Source: Clostridiaceae bacterium DTU079 (GTDB lineage Bacteria > Bacillota > Clostridia > Acetivibrionales > Acetivibrionaceae). From it: a stretch of 48,500 bases of DNA. A program made the position numbers and the translations under genes. Positions 8,280-16,660 of the stretch are shown piece by piece. Under the pieces are notes generated by a model. The model did no database searches. It worked only from the letters and a program-made list of their open reading frames with translations, and was not told where the DNA came from. Every line of letters starts with the position of its first letter. Position 1 is the stretch's first letter. The stretch spans positions 1 through 48,500 of the forward strand of contig LFSC01000022.1 in assembly GCA_001512505.1 (NCBI GenBank). Reading direction: 5' to 3'.

Positions 8280-9092
8280 TTACCAGGATTCAAGATGTAT
8301 TTTACCCAACTCAAACCTATTGGGTTGCTGTTTTTCCTCTGCCGGATATCCAAAAGCAACTAAAGAAATCGGTCGTATATGTTTAGGTAAATTAAACTCC
8401 TTTACTATACCTTTATAAAAATTCGAGCCTTGTTTTACTCCGCACCAAACACCACCCAGTCCTATTGAATGAATGGCAAGAAGAATATTCTGAGTTGCAG
8501 CAGAACAATCAGCCAACAGCCATTCCGGAATACCTTGAACAACTTTGTCGCCACAGACAATAATACATGCAGCAGCACTCCTCAACATTTTTACATATGG
8601 ATTATCACCAATAATACTTACCATTTTCTCTCTGTCTTTTGTCACGACAAAATGAAACGGTCTTTTATTCATCGCCGACGGCGCACAAAGTCCTGCATTC
8701 AAAATCGTATTCAATTGAATCTGGTCTATATCCTTATCAGTAAATTTACGAATACTTGCCCGTTGAGAAATAGCATTTAATACTTCATTATTAATCATTT
8801 CAGGACTTTCTGTCAACTGCGGTATATCCGCAATAGTGTCAAGTTCTATATTTAAATTAACATTCAATTTTTCTTCGCCATCAATACCAATATCTTTTAG
8901 TAGTTGCTTACTAAAGAATATGCAATAACGTCCACTGCCTCTGGACATTAATTTAGACTTAAATTGAACGTTTTCAATAACGCATTTTACATATATTGAA
9001 CCTTTAGGAATGTTAAACTCCGTTCTCGGATCAAAAGGAAGATATGCCAAAACTTTATTTCCTTCTTTTTTAATATCAACTGTGCAATTCAT
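8280..9092 (-). CDS. DUF1905 domain fused to nitroreductase
   Basis: Residues 1-85 fit the DUF1905 domain, with LAYLPFDPRTEFNIPKGSIYVKCVIENVQFKSKLMSRGSGRYCIFFSKQLLKDIG. Residues about 100-270 are an FMN-dependent nitroreductase: AISQRASIRKFTDKDI with the RxSxR FMN-phosphate motif, AGLCAPSAMNKRPFHFVV, the middle ADCSAATQNILLAIHSIGLGGVWCG, and ISLVAFGYPAEEK near the end. It would reduce a small electrophile with NAD(P)H; the substrate is unknown. DUF1905 is more often found alone or with YdeI-like domains, so this join is unusual. The leader carries the GGATGG...AATGGGGT motif shared by four genes here. Confidence 0.9.
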   Translation of the reverse strand: MNCTVDIKKEGNKVLAYLPFDPRTEFNIPKGSIYVKCVIENVQFKSKLMSRGSGRYCIFFSKQLLKDIGIDGEEKLNVNLNIELDTIADIPQLTESPEMINNEVLNAISQRASIRKFTDKDIDQIQLNTILNAGLCAPSAMNKRPFHFVVTKDREKMVSIIGDNPYVKMLRSAAACIIVCGDKVVQGIPEWLLADCSAATQNILLAIHSIGLGGVWCGVKQGSNFYKGIVKEFNLPKHIRPISLVAFGYPAEEKQQPNRFELGKIHLESW

Positions 9093-9394
9093 AACTATTT
9101 ACCCCATTTTTATTAATTTTCCATCCTTACTAAAGTTTTTGAATACAATCTACAGTTCGTACTTTAAAACTATTTTACCACAACATGCCTTTCATATAAA
9201 TTATTTATACTTTAAGATGATTCATTTACTCTCTAAGTTTGCCAATTTTAAAAATTTCTTCACTAATCACTGGAAACTCTTGTATTTCTAATAATCATAC
9301 AATATAATTATATTAATATTGTAATAAACTTGTAACATTTAAGTTCTCTCAAAATATTAGTAATACTATAATACAAAAAGTAAGGGTGGTTAAA
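9093..9394. other. divergent intergenic region before the TIR-protease gene
   Basis: About 300 AT-rich bases between two divergent genes. A weak plus-strand promoter candidate is TTGTAA at 9330 with AATATT at 9353 (17 spacing). A TATAAT at 9367 lies too close to the ribosome binding site to be a convincing -10. No gene was seen. Confidence 0.4.
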
Positions 9395-11956
9395 TTGATT
9401 TATTTTTGTCATGCTCCAAACGATAGAGCTATTGCGGAAAAGGTATATTTTTCACTTAAGCAAACGGGTCTGCCATGTTGGATTCCGTCACAGGATATTA
9501 CGGTCGGTCAATACTATGGAGAAGCTACAGCCCGCGCAATCGAAAAATGCGACATGGTAGTTTTTATCTTTTCTTCCCACTCAAATACATCCACACAAGT
9601 AATTCAAGAGTTGCAAAGAGCTTCATCGCTGAATAAAGCAATTATTTCTTTTAGCATTGATAGGGGAATGCCCTCAAGTTTAATTGCAAATTATTTGAAC
9701 AGCCCATACAAAGTCGATGCAACTGTCGGTTTTCTAAATGATAATATTTCAAAGCTTAATAACGTTATAAACCAAGTATATAACCAATTTCCCGTACATA
9801 ACGCTAATGACATTAATACTGTTAAAGATACATTTGAGGCATCCAATCCATTAGAAAATAATACAAACACCTTAAACGACGCTTCGGATAACAACAGCCA
9901 AGAGTCAACTCAATATGACGGGGTAATTAATTCGACTAATTCTCAACCCCCACAAAACCCAAATTTGCCTCCTAACAACCAAATGAATTCTAATTATAAC
10001 AACACAAGCAATAATATAAACAACAATATGAACTATCCAATAAACCAAAATGTTCCTTCCAATCCTCAAGTTAAATCCTCCAATAAAACCAAAACTTTTC
10101 TTATTATTGGCGGAAGTATTGCAGGGGGAATTATATTATTGTCAATTATGTTCATACTTGGAAAAAACCTTTTGTTTTCGAGATTAACAAACTCGAATAC
10201 ACCGCCTAATAATACAGTAATAGGTTCAAACATTCGTATCGACGGCAGTAAATATACCGAAGAAGAAATTATCGAGTTTACCAAAGAGGCTATTTTAGAG
10301 CTGGATAGATTAAAATCCACTCGTGAATTTTATGAAAAATATGCATATAACGGACCGGAATATGATCTGATGCGTATTCAAGAAGACGTATTCTTTTCTC
10401 TTATGGATTTGGATGTTGTTAGATTTGAGAATATATCTATTTTAGGTAAAAACGAAAAAGAACACGGTATAGAATATCTTCTGAAAGTAGATTTTGTCTG
10501 CTATGCAGATTATGAATATACAGAGGATAATGAAACTGTTCACCGCCAAGGAGAAGCATTATTGTACAATAATGTGGTAATACTTGAAACACCATATGAC
10601 GGATTGAAATACCTATACATGGAAGGTATATTTGAAGATGAGTTAAATGCAAGAAACGAAGACTTGGAGTCTTCATATCGTGAAATTGCCGAATCCGGTG
10701 ATATAAGCACTGAAGATACCATCCAAACCTACTTGCCTGATTCAACCGATGAAGACGCCATTATGTCCGTAAAAGATATAGTAAAGAAAAATGACCACAA
10801 GGTTGTTGCCGTATATGTTGATGTACCGGGAGGACAATCTCAAGGAAGCGGATTCTTTATAAAAGACGGTGTAATCGTTACCAATTATCATGTAATTGAG
10901 GGCGGAAAAAGTGCTAAAATTCTCCTTTCCAATGGAAATTATGTGGATGTGGAAGGAGTTTTATACACTGATTCCAGTGTTGATATCGCTATATTGAAAT
11001 TAGTAAATGAAGTCGGCATCGAGCCGGTAACCATAGGTCAAGTTCGCGATTCCGATAAAGGAAGTATCGCCGTTGCTATCGGATCACCTTTGGGACTGTT
11101 CAATACAGTATCAACAGGTATTATATCTAACTTCTGGGAGGCAAATGGAGTTAACTTAATTCAAATTTCCATCCCAATTACTCACGGTAACTCCGGAGGA
11201 GCCTTATTCAACGAGTCCGGTAAATTAATCGGTATCACATCCTCAGGAATAGGAGAGGCAAATTTAAACTTTGCAATTTCTTCAACCCATATAATACCTA
11301 TTTGTGCGGATATAAAAAGCATTTCCTATAGCCAGTTAAATGCAGTACCCCTTAGCAGCGCAGGCGGCAATGTTAATAACATTAGAAAACAAGCCGGATC
11401 TTCCACTATCAGTCAAAGCAGTTCTTCCGGCAAAAGTCAAACCAGTTCTTCCGGCAAGAGTCTTTTATCTTCAAAATATAAGTTTGTAAATTCCGATAGA
11501 CCAATATCCAGCGATGCAACATATACTTCTGACTTACAGACAATATATAACTTGACTTTAAACGAGTATTACACCGAAAAAGATTTATACAGTGATCTTA
11601 ATTTAATATTTGACTATATTTTGGATTATGGTACAAAGTATTATCTTGAGGACTTAAGGAATATACTTCATGAAACATATGTAAAAGAAGACATAGATAA
11701 TTTTAATGAGATAAATGAAGCTGTTCTGGAAATACATAATACCACATATGAATACATAATTTTTTCAGCGGATGATATTGAAATATTAGGTGCCGGAATA
11801 AAAAAAGACGGTACTATTGACGGTATTATTGTGAGGGCTTCATTCTATCAAAATTCAGAATTCTATGTGAGATCAAAATTTTATTTAAGAGCTACCTATG
11901 ACTCATGGGGTGATGTGGAGGGCTTCTTATATGTAGGAGAAGTTACTGAAAAGTAA
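9395..11956 (+). CDS. membrane-spanning TIR domain / trypsin-like protease fusion
   Basis: A protein of 853 residues in one chain. Residues 1-130 are a TIR-like domain (TIR_2 type): IYFCHAPNDRAIAEKVYFSL, FIFSSHSNTSTQVIQELQRA with a Glu (about 72) where TIR NADases have their catalytic Glu. Residues 137-232 are an Asn/Pro-rich linker, then one membrane helix (235-256). Outside the cell follow an alpha+beta domain (about 285-415) and an HtrA-like serine protease (466-637). Its triad is complete: TNYHV (His 499), SSVDIAIL (Asp 530), THGNSGGAL (Ser 600). A Ser/Gly linker and a second alpha+beta domain end the protein. There is no PDZ domain. I chose TTG at 9395, five bases after GGGTGGT; GTG at 9386 overlaps that site. 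It stands alone and convergent to its downstream neighbours. Confidence 0.85.
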   Translation: MIYFCHAPNDRAIAEKVYFSLKQTGLPCWIPSQDITVGQYYGEATARAIEKCDMVVFIFSSHSNTSTQVIQELQRASSLNKAIISFSIDRGMPSSLIANYLNSPYKVDATVGFLNDNISKLNNVINQVYNQFPVHNANDINTVKDTFEASNPLENNTNTLNDASDNNSQESTQYDGVINSTNSQPPQNPNLPPNNQMNSNYNNTSNNINNNMNYPINQNVPSNPQVKSSNKTKTFLIIGGSIAGGIILLSIMFILGKNLLFSRLTNSNTPPNNTVIGSNIRIDGSKYTEEEIIEFTKEAILELDRLKSTREFYEKYAYNGPEYDLMRIQEDVFFSLMDLDVVRFENISILGKNEKEHGIEYLLKVDFVCYADYEYTEDNETVHRQGEALLYNNVVILETPYDGLKYLYMEGIFEDELNARNEDLESSYREIAESGDISTEDTIQTYLPDSTDEDAIMSVKDIVKKNDHKVVAVYVDVPGGQSQGSGFFIKDGVIVTNYHVIEGGKSAKILLSNGNYVDVEGVLYTDSSVDIAILKLVNEVGIEPVTIGQVRDSDKGSIAVAIGSPLGLFNTVSTGIISNFWEANGVNLIQISIPITHGNSGGALFNESGKLIGITSSGIGEANLNFAISSTHIIPICADIKSISYSQLNAVPLSSAGGNVNNIRKQAGSSTISQSSSSGKSQTSSSGKSLLSSKYKFVNSDRPISSDATYTSDLQTIYNLTLNEYYTEKDLYSDLNLIFDYILDYGTKYYLEDLRNILHETYVKEDIDNFNEINEAVLEIHNTTYEYIIFSADDIEILGAGIKKDGTIDGIIVRASFYQNSEFYVRSKFYLRATYDSWGDVEGFLYVGEVTEK

Positions 11957-12259
11957 TTCTTTAGGGTGCTGAATTTGTGAAAACATTAAAAGGCTTCAGG
12001 TGGAAATTTAACTCCGCTTGAAGCCTAAATATTATTTGATTCAGTATCCTACGGAATCAATAAATCTGCTCTTTTTTGAAACTAGATCACAAAAAGCATT
12101 TTAAGAATGTCTATTTAATTTGTGGCTGATTTACTCATATTCAAAAATGATTTCGATACAATTTCTAAGCCTTCTTTCTACCCAGTATACTAATAAGACC
12201 ATCACCTTGCTCTATTGCGATTCTATATTATTCAACACCTAAATTCCGGCTGCCATCCC
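11957..12259. other. intergenic region between convergent genes
   Basis: About 300 bases without a convincing gene. A hairpin lies at 11991-12026 (separate entry). A 20-codon minus-strand frame near 12170-12230 reads like a protein end, but it is too short to call. Confidence 0.4.
11991..12026 (+). terminator. hairpin after the TIR-protease gene
   Basis: AGGCTTCA pairs with TGAAGCCT across a 20-base loop. It lies 35 bases after the stop codon, but the downstream run is AAATATT rather than pure T, so it is a weak terminator candidate. Confidence 0.4.
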
Positions 12260-12559
12260 CTATTCCTTCGCTTTCTTATCCTGCTCACGAACATAATCCC
12301 AATACTCGGAAGGCGTTTTTTCTTTTTCTTGAACAATTAATTCACCAATCTGAGCTATTGCTTTAATTTTATCATTTATAAATTGCTGAAAGCAATTAGG
12401 TACGTGGTCTTTATAATATCTGTGTATTGCCACACACTCCCGGCATTTGCCGTGCCACTCGCATTTCACTTTCGGACAGGAGCATTTTAAGTTTTCCGGA
12501 TCTTTTAAAATTGACCTGATTTCTTGTACCACAGAATAAAAGTCTTCTTTTGATCCCAT
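12260..12559 (-). CDS. cysteine-rich hypothetical protein, 99 aa
   Basis: Small protein with a compact Cys/His cluster, CSCPKVKCEWHGKCRECVAIHRYY...PNCF, holding six cysteines, one HGKC and one IHR, which could bind a metal ion or an Fe-S cluster. The rest is a charged helix (YWDYVREQDKKAKE). Similar proteins are found beside flavodoxin-type reductases in clostridia, as here, where the flavodoxin-family gene ends 21 bases upstream; I infer that the two work together. The start ATG follows GAGGGAAG. The exact function is unknown. Confidence 0.75.
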   Translation of the reverse strand: MGSKEDFYSVVQEIRSILKDPENLKCSCPKVKCEWHGKCRECVAIHRYYKDHVPNCFQQFINDKIKAIAQIGELIVQEKEKTPSEYWDYVREQDKKAKE

Positions 12560-12580
12560 TTTACTTCCCTCACTTTTTTA

Positions 12581-13270
12581 TTATATCCAACCGTTATTAA
12601 TCCAATGCTGATTGTCGGCAGAAGGAGTTTCTTCTTTTTTCAGGAGTCCCTTGTGAATCATTCTGCATACATTAAACAGAACTCTTACCTTAAGTCCCAT
12701 GTGCCCTGGTTTGAACGGAACGTGCTTTTTCGCAAGATTAATGACCTTTCGCTCAATTTTATTTTTCCGCTTATCGGATAATTCCTGCCAATTAACTCCC
12801 TCCATCAGCCCAAATCCAAGACACCTTACATCGGAAATCCCCAACCATTGAAGACTGGTTGCGATATCCTTCTGCGCTTCCCGGTTTGAAGCACCGATAC
12901 TGTTTGTAAGAATAACGGCACGCTTTGTAAACATTGCTTTATCGGGACGATGAACCATCCAGTGACAGCATAAGTGATCAAGCAACGCTTTCATCTGCCC
13001 CGGGGTGCGCAAAGCATATACCGGAGCGGCAAAAACAAGAAGGTCGGCCTTAAGCATTGCATTCCAAATAGGCATCGTATATTCCGCATGGGGGCATAGT
13101 TTTTCATCTTTGAAAAAACATGTCTTGCACCCGGTGCAAAAATGCGGCATATCCTTAGGAAGATAATACTCGACTATTTCATTTCCATCCCTCAGCACAG
13201 ATAAAAATGCTTCCTTAATCCGATAAGTACAGCCTTTTATTTCTGTGCCGTTAATCACAACAATATTCAT
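12581..13270 (-). CDS. flavodoxin-family NAD(P)H-dependent oxidoreductase
   Basis: A 229-residue flavodoxin-like protein binding FMN and using NAD(P)H. The N-terminal IVVINGTEIKGCTYRIKEAFL strand-loop-helix is the phosphate-binding part, and AAPVYALRTPGQMKALLDHL is the second flavin loop. An extra Cys cluster, FCTGCKTCFFKDEKLCPH at about residues 43-60, is the ferredoxin-like insert seen in iron-sulfur flavoproteins. The ATG is preceded by AAGGAGAAGG. The Cys-rich 99-aa gene downstream is likely co-transcribed. The physiological electron acceptor is unknown. Confidence 0.85.
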   Translation of the reverse strand: MNIVVINGTEIKGCTYRIKEAFLSVLRDGNEIVEYYLPKDMPHFCTGCKTCFFKDEKLCPHAEYTMPIWNAMLKADLLVFAAPVYALRTPGQMKALLDHLCCHWMVHRPDKAMFTKRAVILTNSIGASNREAQKDIATSLQWLGISDVRCLGFGLMEGVNWQELSDKRKNKIERKVINLAKKHVPFKPGHMGLKVRVLFNVCRMIHKGLLKKEETPSADNQHWINNGWI

Positions 13271-13328
13271 TAACCTTCTCCTTATAAAAAGCCTTCAAAC
13301 CAACTGTCAGTTTTTCCTTCAATAACGT

Positions 13329-13850
13329 CTAATCAGCAAGTTCCCAGCCCAGCTTATCAATATACAGATATACGTGTACATATCCGTCAACCGGTTTTGT
13401 AAATATAAGAGTTGAAGTTCTTTGGGTATATGTTTCGCTTATTCCAAAAAGTACTTTTCTGCAGACGGAGCCAAAAATATTGTACTGATAATCGAAATTA
13501 TACAGGTCTACGCCTATTTTGGAATACATTTGAGCTCCAAAATATTCTTCATCTATTTCTATAATTGTAGTTTTTTTAAACTTATCATAATATGAAAATA
13601 TTTCATTCACATCATTTTCAGGAACTGCTAATTCAACCTCTATACAGTAGTCAAACCCTATATCTTTTTCTATAACAAAGTTTTTTATTAATGACCTATC
13701 ATTAAGCTTTGTATGAAAATATTTATTTATCATTCCTTGCTGCGTGCCGGTTATTCTCTCAATATTAAACCCAATTGAGGATTTGTAATAATATGAAACG
13801 GCCAATAATATTATCACCACCAAGATTATTACTATTCTTTTTATTTTCAT
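13329..13850 (-). CDS. membrane-anchored hypothetical protein, 173 aa
   Basis: An N-terminal helix (IVIILVVIILLAVSYYY, residues 6-22) anchors or exports the protein, with the remaining 150 residues outside. No family is recognised. The exported part is beta-rich, with a single pair of cysteines (FDYCIEVEL and GSVCRKVLF) that could form a disulfide. The start follows GAGGTG. It belongs to a minus-strand cluster of exported or membrane proteins (13329-16427) headed by a lipoprotein gene. Confidence 0.65.
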   Translation of the reverse strand: MKIKRIVIILVVIILLAVSYYYKSSIGFNIERITGTQQGMINKYFHTKLNDRSLIKNFVIEKDIGFDYCIEVELAVPENDVNEIFSYYDKFKKTTIIEIDEEYFGAQMYSKIGVDLYNFDYQYNIFGSVCRKVLFGISETYTQRTSTLIFTKPVDGYVHVYLYIDKLGWELAD

Positions 13851-13906
13851 AATTTACACCTCACATAAATACTACGGCATGGCACAAATTAAATATGTAT
13901 ATAAAT

Positions 13907-14335
13907 TTATTGCTTAAGAATATACTTATACCAATATACAGGGACTGCAAAAACATTAAAGAACCATAAACACAATGCCCAAACTATTTTATACGGTGTA
14001 GTTAAACGATTGTTAGCAGCCACAGAATGAATTATATATACAATCATCAAAACAAATTCCGTTATTACCGAAACAACCAACAGCAATAAACCAATAACAA
14101 CATAAATTCTATATTCTACACGAATAATAGCATCCGGTTCTACATTTATTAAGATGTAAAACAAGATTACTGTGGACAAAATAATATAAACAGTTGGAAA
14201 AATACTTATGATACCTGATATAATTCTTTTCAATACTCTTACCTCCCTTAATATACTCTCATTTTCTTTAAATATCTTCGTTATTCGCAGTATTTCATTT
14301 TGATTTATATAAGCTCCTAAAAATAGTCCGGACAC
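13907..14335 (-). CDS. hypothetical membrane protein, 142 aa
   Basis: An N-terminal amphipathic region is followed by three hydrophobic helices: IISGIISIFPTVYIILSTVILFYILI, YVVIGLLLLVVSVITEFVLMIVYIIHSV and IVWALCLWFFNVFAVPVYWYKYIL. The last carries a W-x(10)-P-x-Y-W-Y pattern reminiscent of small PLDc_N-like membrane proteins. The GTG start overlaps the last base of the upstream beta-helix gene, with a GGAG 13 bases back, so translation is probably coupled. Function is unknown. Confidence 0.6.
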   Translation of the reverse strand: MSGLFLGAYINQNEILRITKIFKENESILREVRVLKRIISGIISIFPTVYIILSTVILFYILINVEPDAIIRVEYRIYVVIGLLLLVVSVITEFVLMIVYIIHSVAANNRLTTPYKIVWALCLWFFNVFAVPVYWYKYILKQ

Positions 14336-15291
14336 TATTCATACTCATATTCTCCTTCTGAAAAAACATTATCTTTTAAAATTGTATTCTCAAGAATAAC
14401 TGAACCTTTTCCGTATTCAAAATAATGTGCCTTATTATCAGTTATTCTTGAATTTTTAACTTTAACTTCAGATTCACCAACAACTGAAAATAAATAATAA
14501 TGCTCATATTCAAATGACCATATTTCATTTCCACGAATATCACAATTATCAAAAATAACATTTTTGCTTCGGTCTATACTGAACAAGTCAAACCCGCCAC
14601 TATTCTCAAGTATGCTATCTAATATCATAATATTATTTGAGTTATATATTGCCAGCAGCCCCATCGAACAATCTGTAATAACTGAATTTATAAAATTAAA
14701 TCCATCAACATTGCTGAGGACAAACCCATATGCTCCACACCCGTAAAGCTCACTCTTTTCTATGTTGATTTCTCTACAACGTGTAAAATATAATACCTCA
14801 GCACTACAATATCCTGGATCTAATATAAATGTATGTCCAATTCTCAGATTTTTAAGAAGTATATTTTTGCAATTTACAAACTTAATAACGATTTTATTTG
14901 GATCTTCTATTTGTAAATTAACAGGATCCTCCCCCATCCCTTCAATAGTTATATTTTCAATACTATCAATAATTACTTCACTAGTGATATCATCCAAATT
15001 ATATGTACCTGGTTTAAGCAGTATTTTCGTATTTGATTTTAAAGCATTAAAAAGCTCCTGTACATTTTCAACAATAATTTCACTTGGCTCACCATAGGTA
15101 ATACTTGGTTCAGCACTTGGTTCTATTGGATAACCAGTAGCTAAAGAGTTTTGAAAAGTAGGTGTTATTTGTTTTGTACCGATTGGTAGAAAAAATGATT
15201 CACGATTCTTAATTATATATATAAATAAAGCAGTTGAAACGATACAATAAATACAAAGAATAATAAAAATTACTTTAGCAATTTTCTTCAC
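14335..15291 (-). CDS. secreted right-handed beta-helix repeat protein
   Basis: Export signal or anchor at residues 3-25 (KIAKVIFIILCIYCIVSTALFIYII), a Pro/Ser-rich stretch, then a parallel beta-helix made of about 22-residue coils such as 'NCKNILLKNLRIGH', 'RCREINIEKSELYGCG', 'NVDGFNFINSVITDCS', 'NSNNIMILDSILENSG', 'RSKNVIFDNCDIRGN'. These folds usually bind or cut polysaccharides, but no catalytic Asp set is evident, so this may be a binding or structural protein. The start is GTG after GGGGGAG. The downstream membrane-protein gene overlaps by one base. A broken copy of this gene start lies at 16564-16610. Confidence 0.82.
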   Translation of the reverse strand: MKKIAKVIFIILCIYCIVSTALFIYIIKNRESFFLPIGTKQITPTFQNSLATGYPIEPSAEPSITYGEPSEIIVENVQELFNALKSNTKILLKPGTYNLDDITSEVIIDSIENITIEGMGEDPVNLQIEDPNKIVIKFVNCKNILLKNLRIGHTFILDPGYCSAEVLYFTRCREINIEKSELYGCGAYGFVLSNVDGFNFINSVITDCSMGLLAIYNSNNIMILDSILENSGGFDLFSIDRSKNVIFDNCDIRGNEIWSFEYEHYYLFSVVGESEVKVKNSRITDNKAHYFEYGKGSVILENTILKDNVFSEGEYEYE

Positions 15292-15377
15292 AAAATCTCC
15301 CCCTATAAACGGTTATATTTTTTAAATATCGTATCTGCATAATAATCCATAAGAAGCTTTAAACCTGTGCCAAGCAT

Positions 15378-16427
15378 TTAGTCGTAAACCATATGGAAAC
15401 CACCAATCCACCCTTCCACACCGCTTTCTGTTCTAATCTTAAGTCCACTGTCATTATAAAAAATATAATTAATACCGTCCTCTCCCACCCATGTATTAAT
15501 AACTCCATCTAAACTTGTTACAGTGAATTTTTCTCCTGGTTCTAATATATAATTTTCTTTTGCCTTCTTAGAAAGATACTCAGGATCCACCGGCGCTCCA
15601 TGTACAACCGATTCTTTTGTCAGATATACAGTAAATCTATATTCCGCTGTTAATGTTTTACCAATAAGTTCATCATTTACGACAAACTTTCGATCATTTA
15701 TATTATAATAAACAACGGTATAGTCCAAATTGTTTCTCCCAAATATATTTCCGCTCCAATAATATATATTTCCATCACCGGGAACAGATATAATCTTACT
15801 ATCAATACTAACAATTTTTTCTATTTGCTCTCCATTAATTCTGAATATTGTGTTCTTAACCCTATTAGACAATTTGTTACTATTAACCAAATTAAACTCC
15901 AAAAAATTATCATCTTTATCAACATCATAAAAGACTATGGCAGCATTACTGGGGGTTGGGGAATAAAAGTAATTATTAAAGTTTTCAAACTCAAAATCAA
16001 AGGAATTATTACAATAATTCAAGGATACACTTTTTACAAGATCGACGCCGTACTGGTTTGTTTGAAAATTGGTTTTATACGAAATCGTCTCAATTAATCC
16101 ATCTTGATCAAAATCATATTTTATTTCTCCGATTTCACTCTTTTCTCCGGAAAAGCTAAATCCCCATTCTTTATTTGTTTCTAATGATTGCTTTATTTCA
16201 TTATAGCGTTCCTTCTCAATCTGAGTAAGTTCAGAATACGATAATTCTTTATCCGAAAAATCTTTCCCCGGGGTGTTGTCAGCCCCATTCGAGGTATCAA
16301 TAGAAGGAGTTTCTTCTACAGTTGTCTGCACATCTATTTCTCCATTTCTCTCTTTATCTACGAATAAATTGCATCCGGATAAACTAAAGATAATAAGTAA
16401 AACCAAACAAACTATATTTTTCTTCAT
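15378..16427 (-). CDS. lipoprotein, 349 aa, SH3-like C-terminus
   Basis: A signal with lipobox (MKKNIVCLVLLIIFSLSGC, Cys 19) marks an exported lipoprotein. A Ser/Thr/Asp-rich tether is followed by about 250 residues of beta-rich sequence, including FDQDGLIETISY, an FG-GAP/VCBS-like D-x-D-x-D loop, and DVDKDDNFLEF. The end, GLKIRTESGVEGWIGGFH, looks like an SH3b domain (R-x-x-P/S-G-x-x-G-W). The start is ATG after AAGGAT. A promoter-like element with 17-base spacing (16499-16527) is 72 bases upstream. It probably heads the transcript 16427 to 13329. Confidence 0.75.
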   Translation of the reverse strand: MKKNIVCLVLLIIFSLSGCNLFVDKERNGEIDVQTTVEETPSIDTSNGADNTPGKDFSDKELSYSELTQIEKERYNEIKQSLETNKEWGFSFSGEKSEIGEIKYDFDQDGLIETISYKTNFQTNQYGVDLVKSVSLNYCNNSFDFEFENFNNYFYSPTPSNAAIVFYDVDKDDNFLEFNLVNSNKLSNRVKNTIFRINGEQIEKIVSIDSKIISVPGDGNIYYWSGNIFGRNNLDYTVVYYNINDRKFVVNDELIGKTLTAEYRFTVYLTKESVVHGAPVDPEYLSKKAKENYILEPGEKFTVTSLDGVINTWVGEDGINYIFYNDSGLKIRTESGVEGWIGGFHMVYD

Positions 16428-16498
16428 ATCCTTAATCCCCCACCATATTAAATTTTTATAGGTTATGTTATAATAAGAATAATTTATCTTTAATAAAC

Positions 16499-16527
16499 AT
16501 ATTATCTAATTCGACGGTAATTGTCTA
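16499..16527 (-). promoter_or_regulatory. promoter-like element, copy 2 of 3
   Basis: On the minus strand, TAGACA, 17 bases, TAATAT; the spacer contains CGTCGAA. It is placed upstream of the lipoprotein gene 15378-16427. A closely related copy lies on the other side of the insertion sequence at 18206-18234. Confidence 0.6.
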
Positions 16528-16563
16528 TCTGTTTTTGTGATTTCTCTACCGAACATAACCGAA

Positions 16564-16610
16564 AAAGAATAATAAAAATTACTTTAGCAAGTTTCTTTAT
16601 AAATTCATCT
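16564..16610 (-). pseudogene. broken copy of the beta-helix gene start
   Basis: Bases 16564-16590 are identical, base for base, to 15255-15281, which encode residues 4 to 12 of the beta-helix protein. The similarity continues into the start-codon region, but the GTG start is changed to ATA. The frame runs on into unrelated sequence and stops. It is a remnant of a duplication. Confidence 0.65.
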
Positions 16611-16631
16611 CCTTATTCGATTATCTTATTA

Positions 16632-16656
16632 ATTAGACTTGTGCAGTAAAATGTAA
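16632..16656 (+). repeat. IS left inverted repeat
   Basis: Reads ATTAG-AC-TTGTGCAGTAAAA; its core TTGTGCA-n-TAAAA-n-GTAA matches the reverse complement of 17982-18006. Confidence 0.75.
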
Positions 16657-16660
16657 AACT

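Noticed and set aside
11957-12060. Strong Rho-independent terminator after the TIR-protease gene
   Set aside because: The stem is clear, but the run after it is AAATATTATTTGA, not a T-run, so it is listed only as a weak hairpin.
12170-12235. Minus-strand 20-codon frame reading like RIAIEQGDGLISILGRKKA before the Cys-rich gene
   Set aside because: Too short, opens with a stop codon directly upstream, and has no start codon or binding site; it cannot be told apart from chance.
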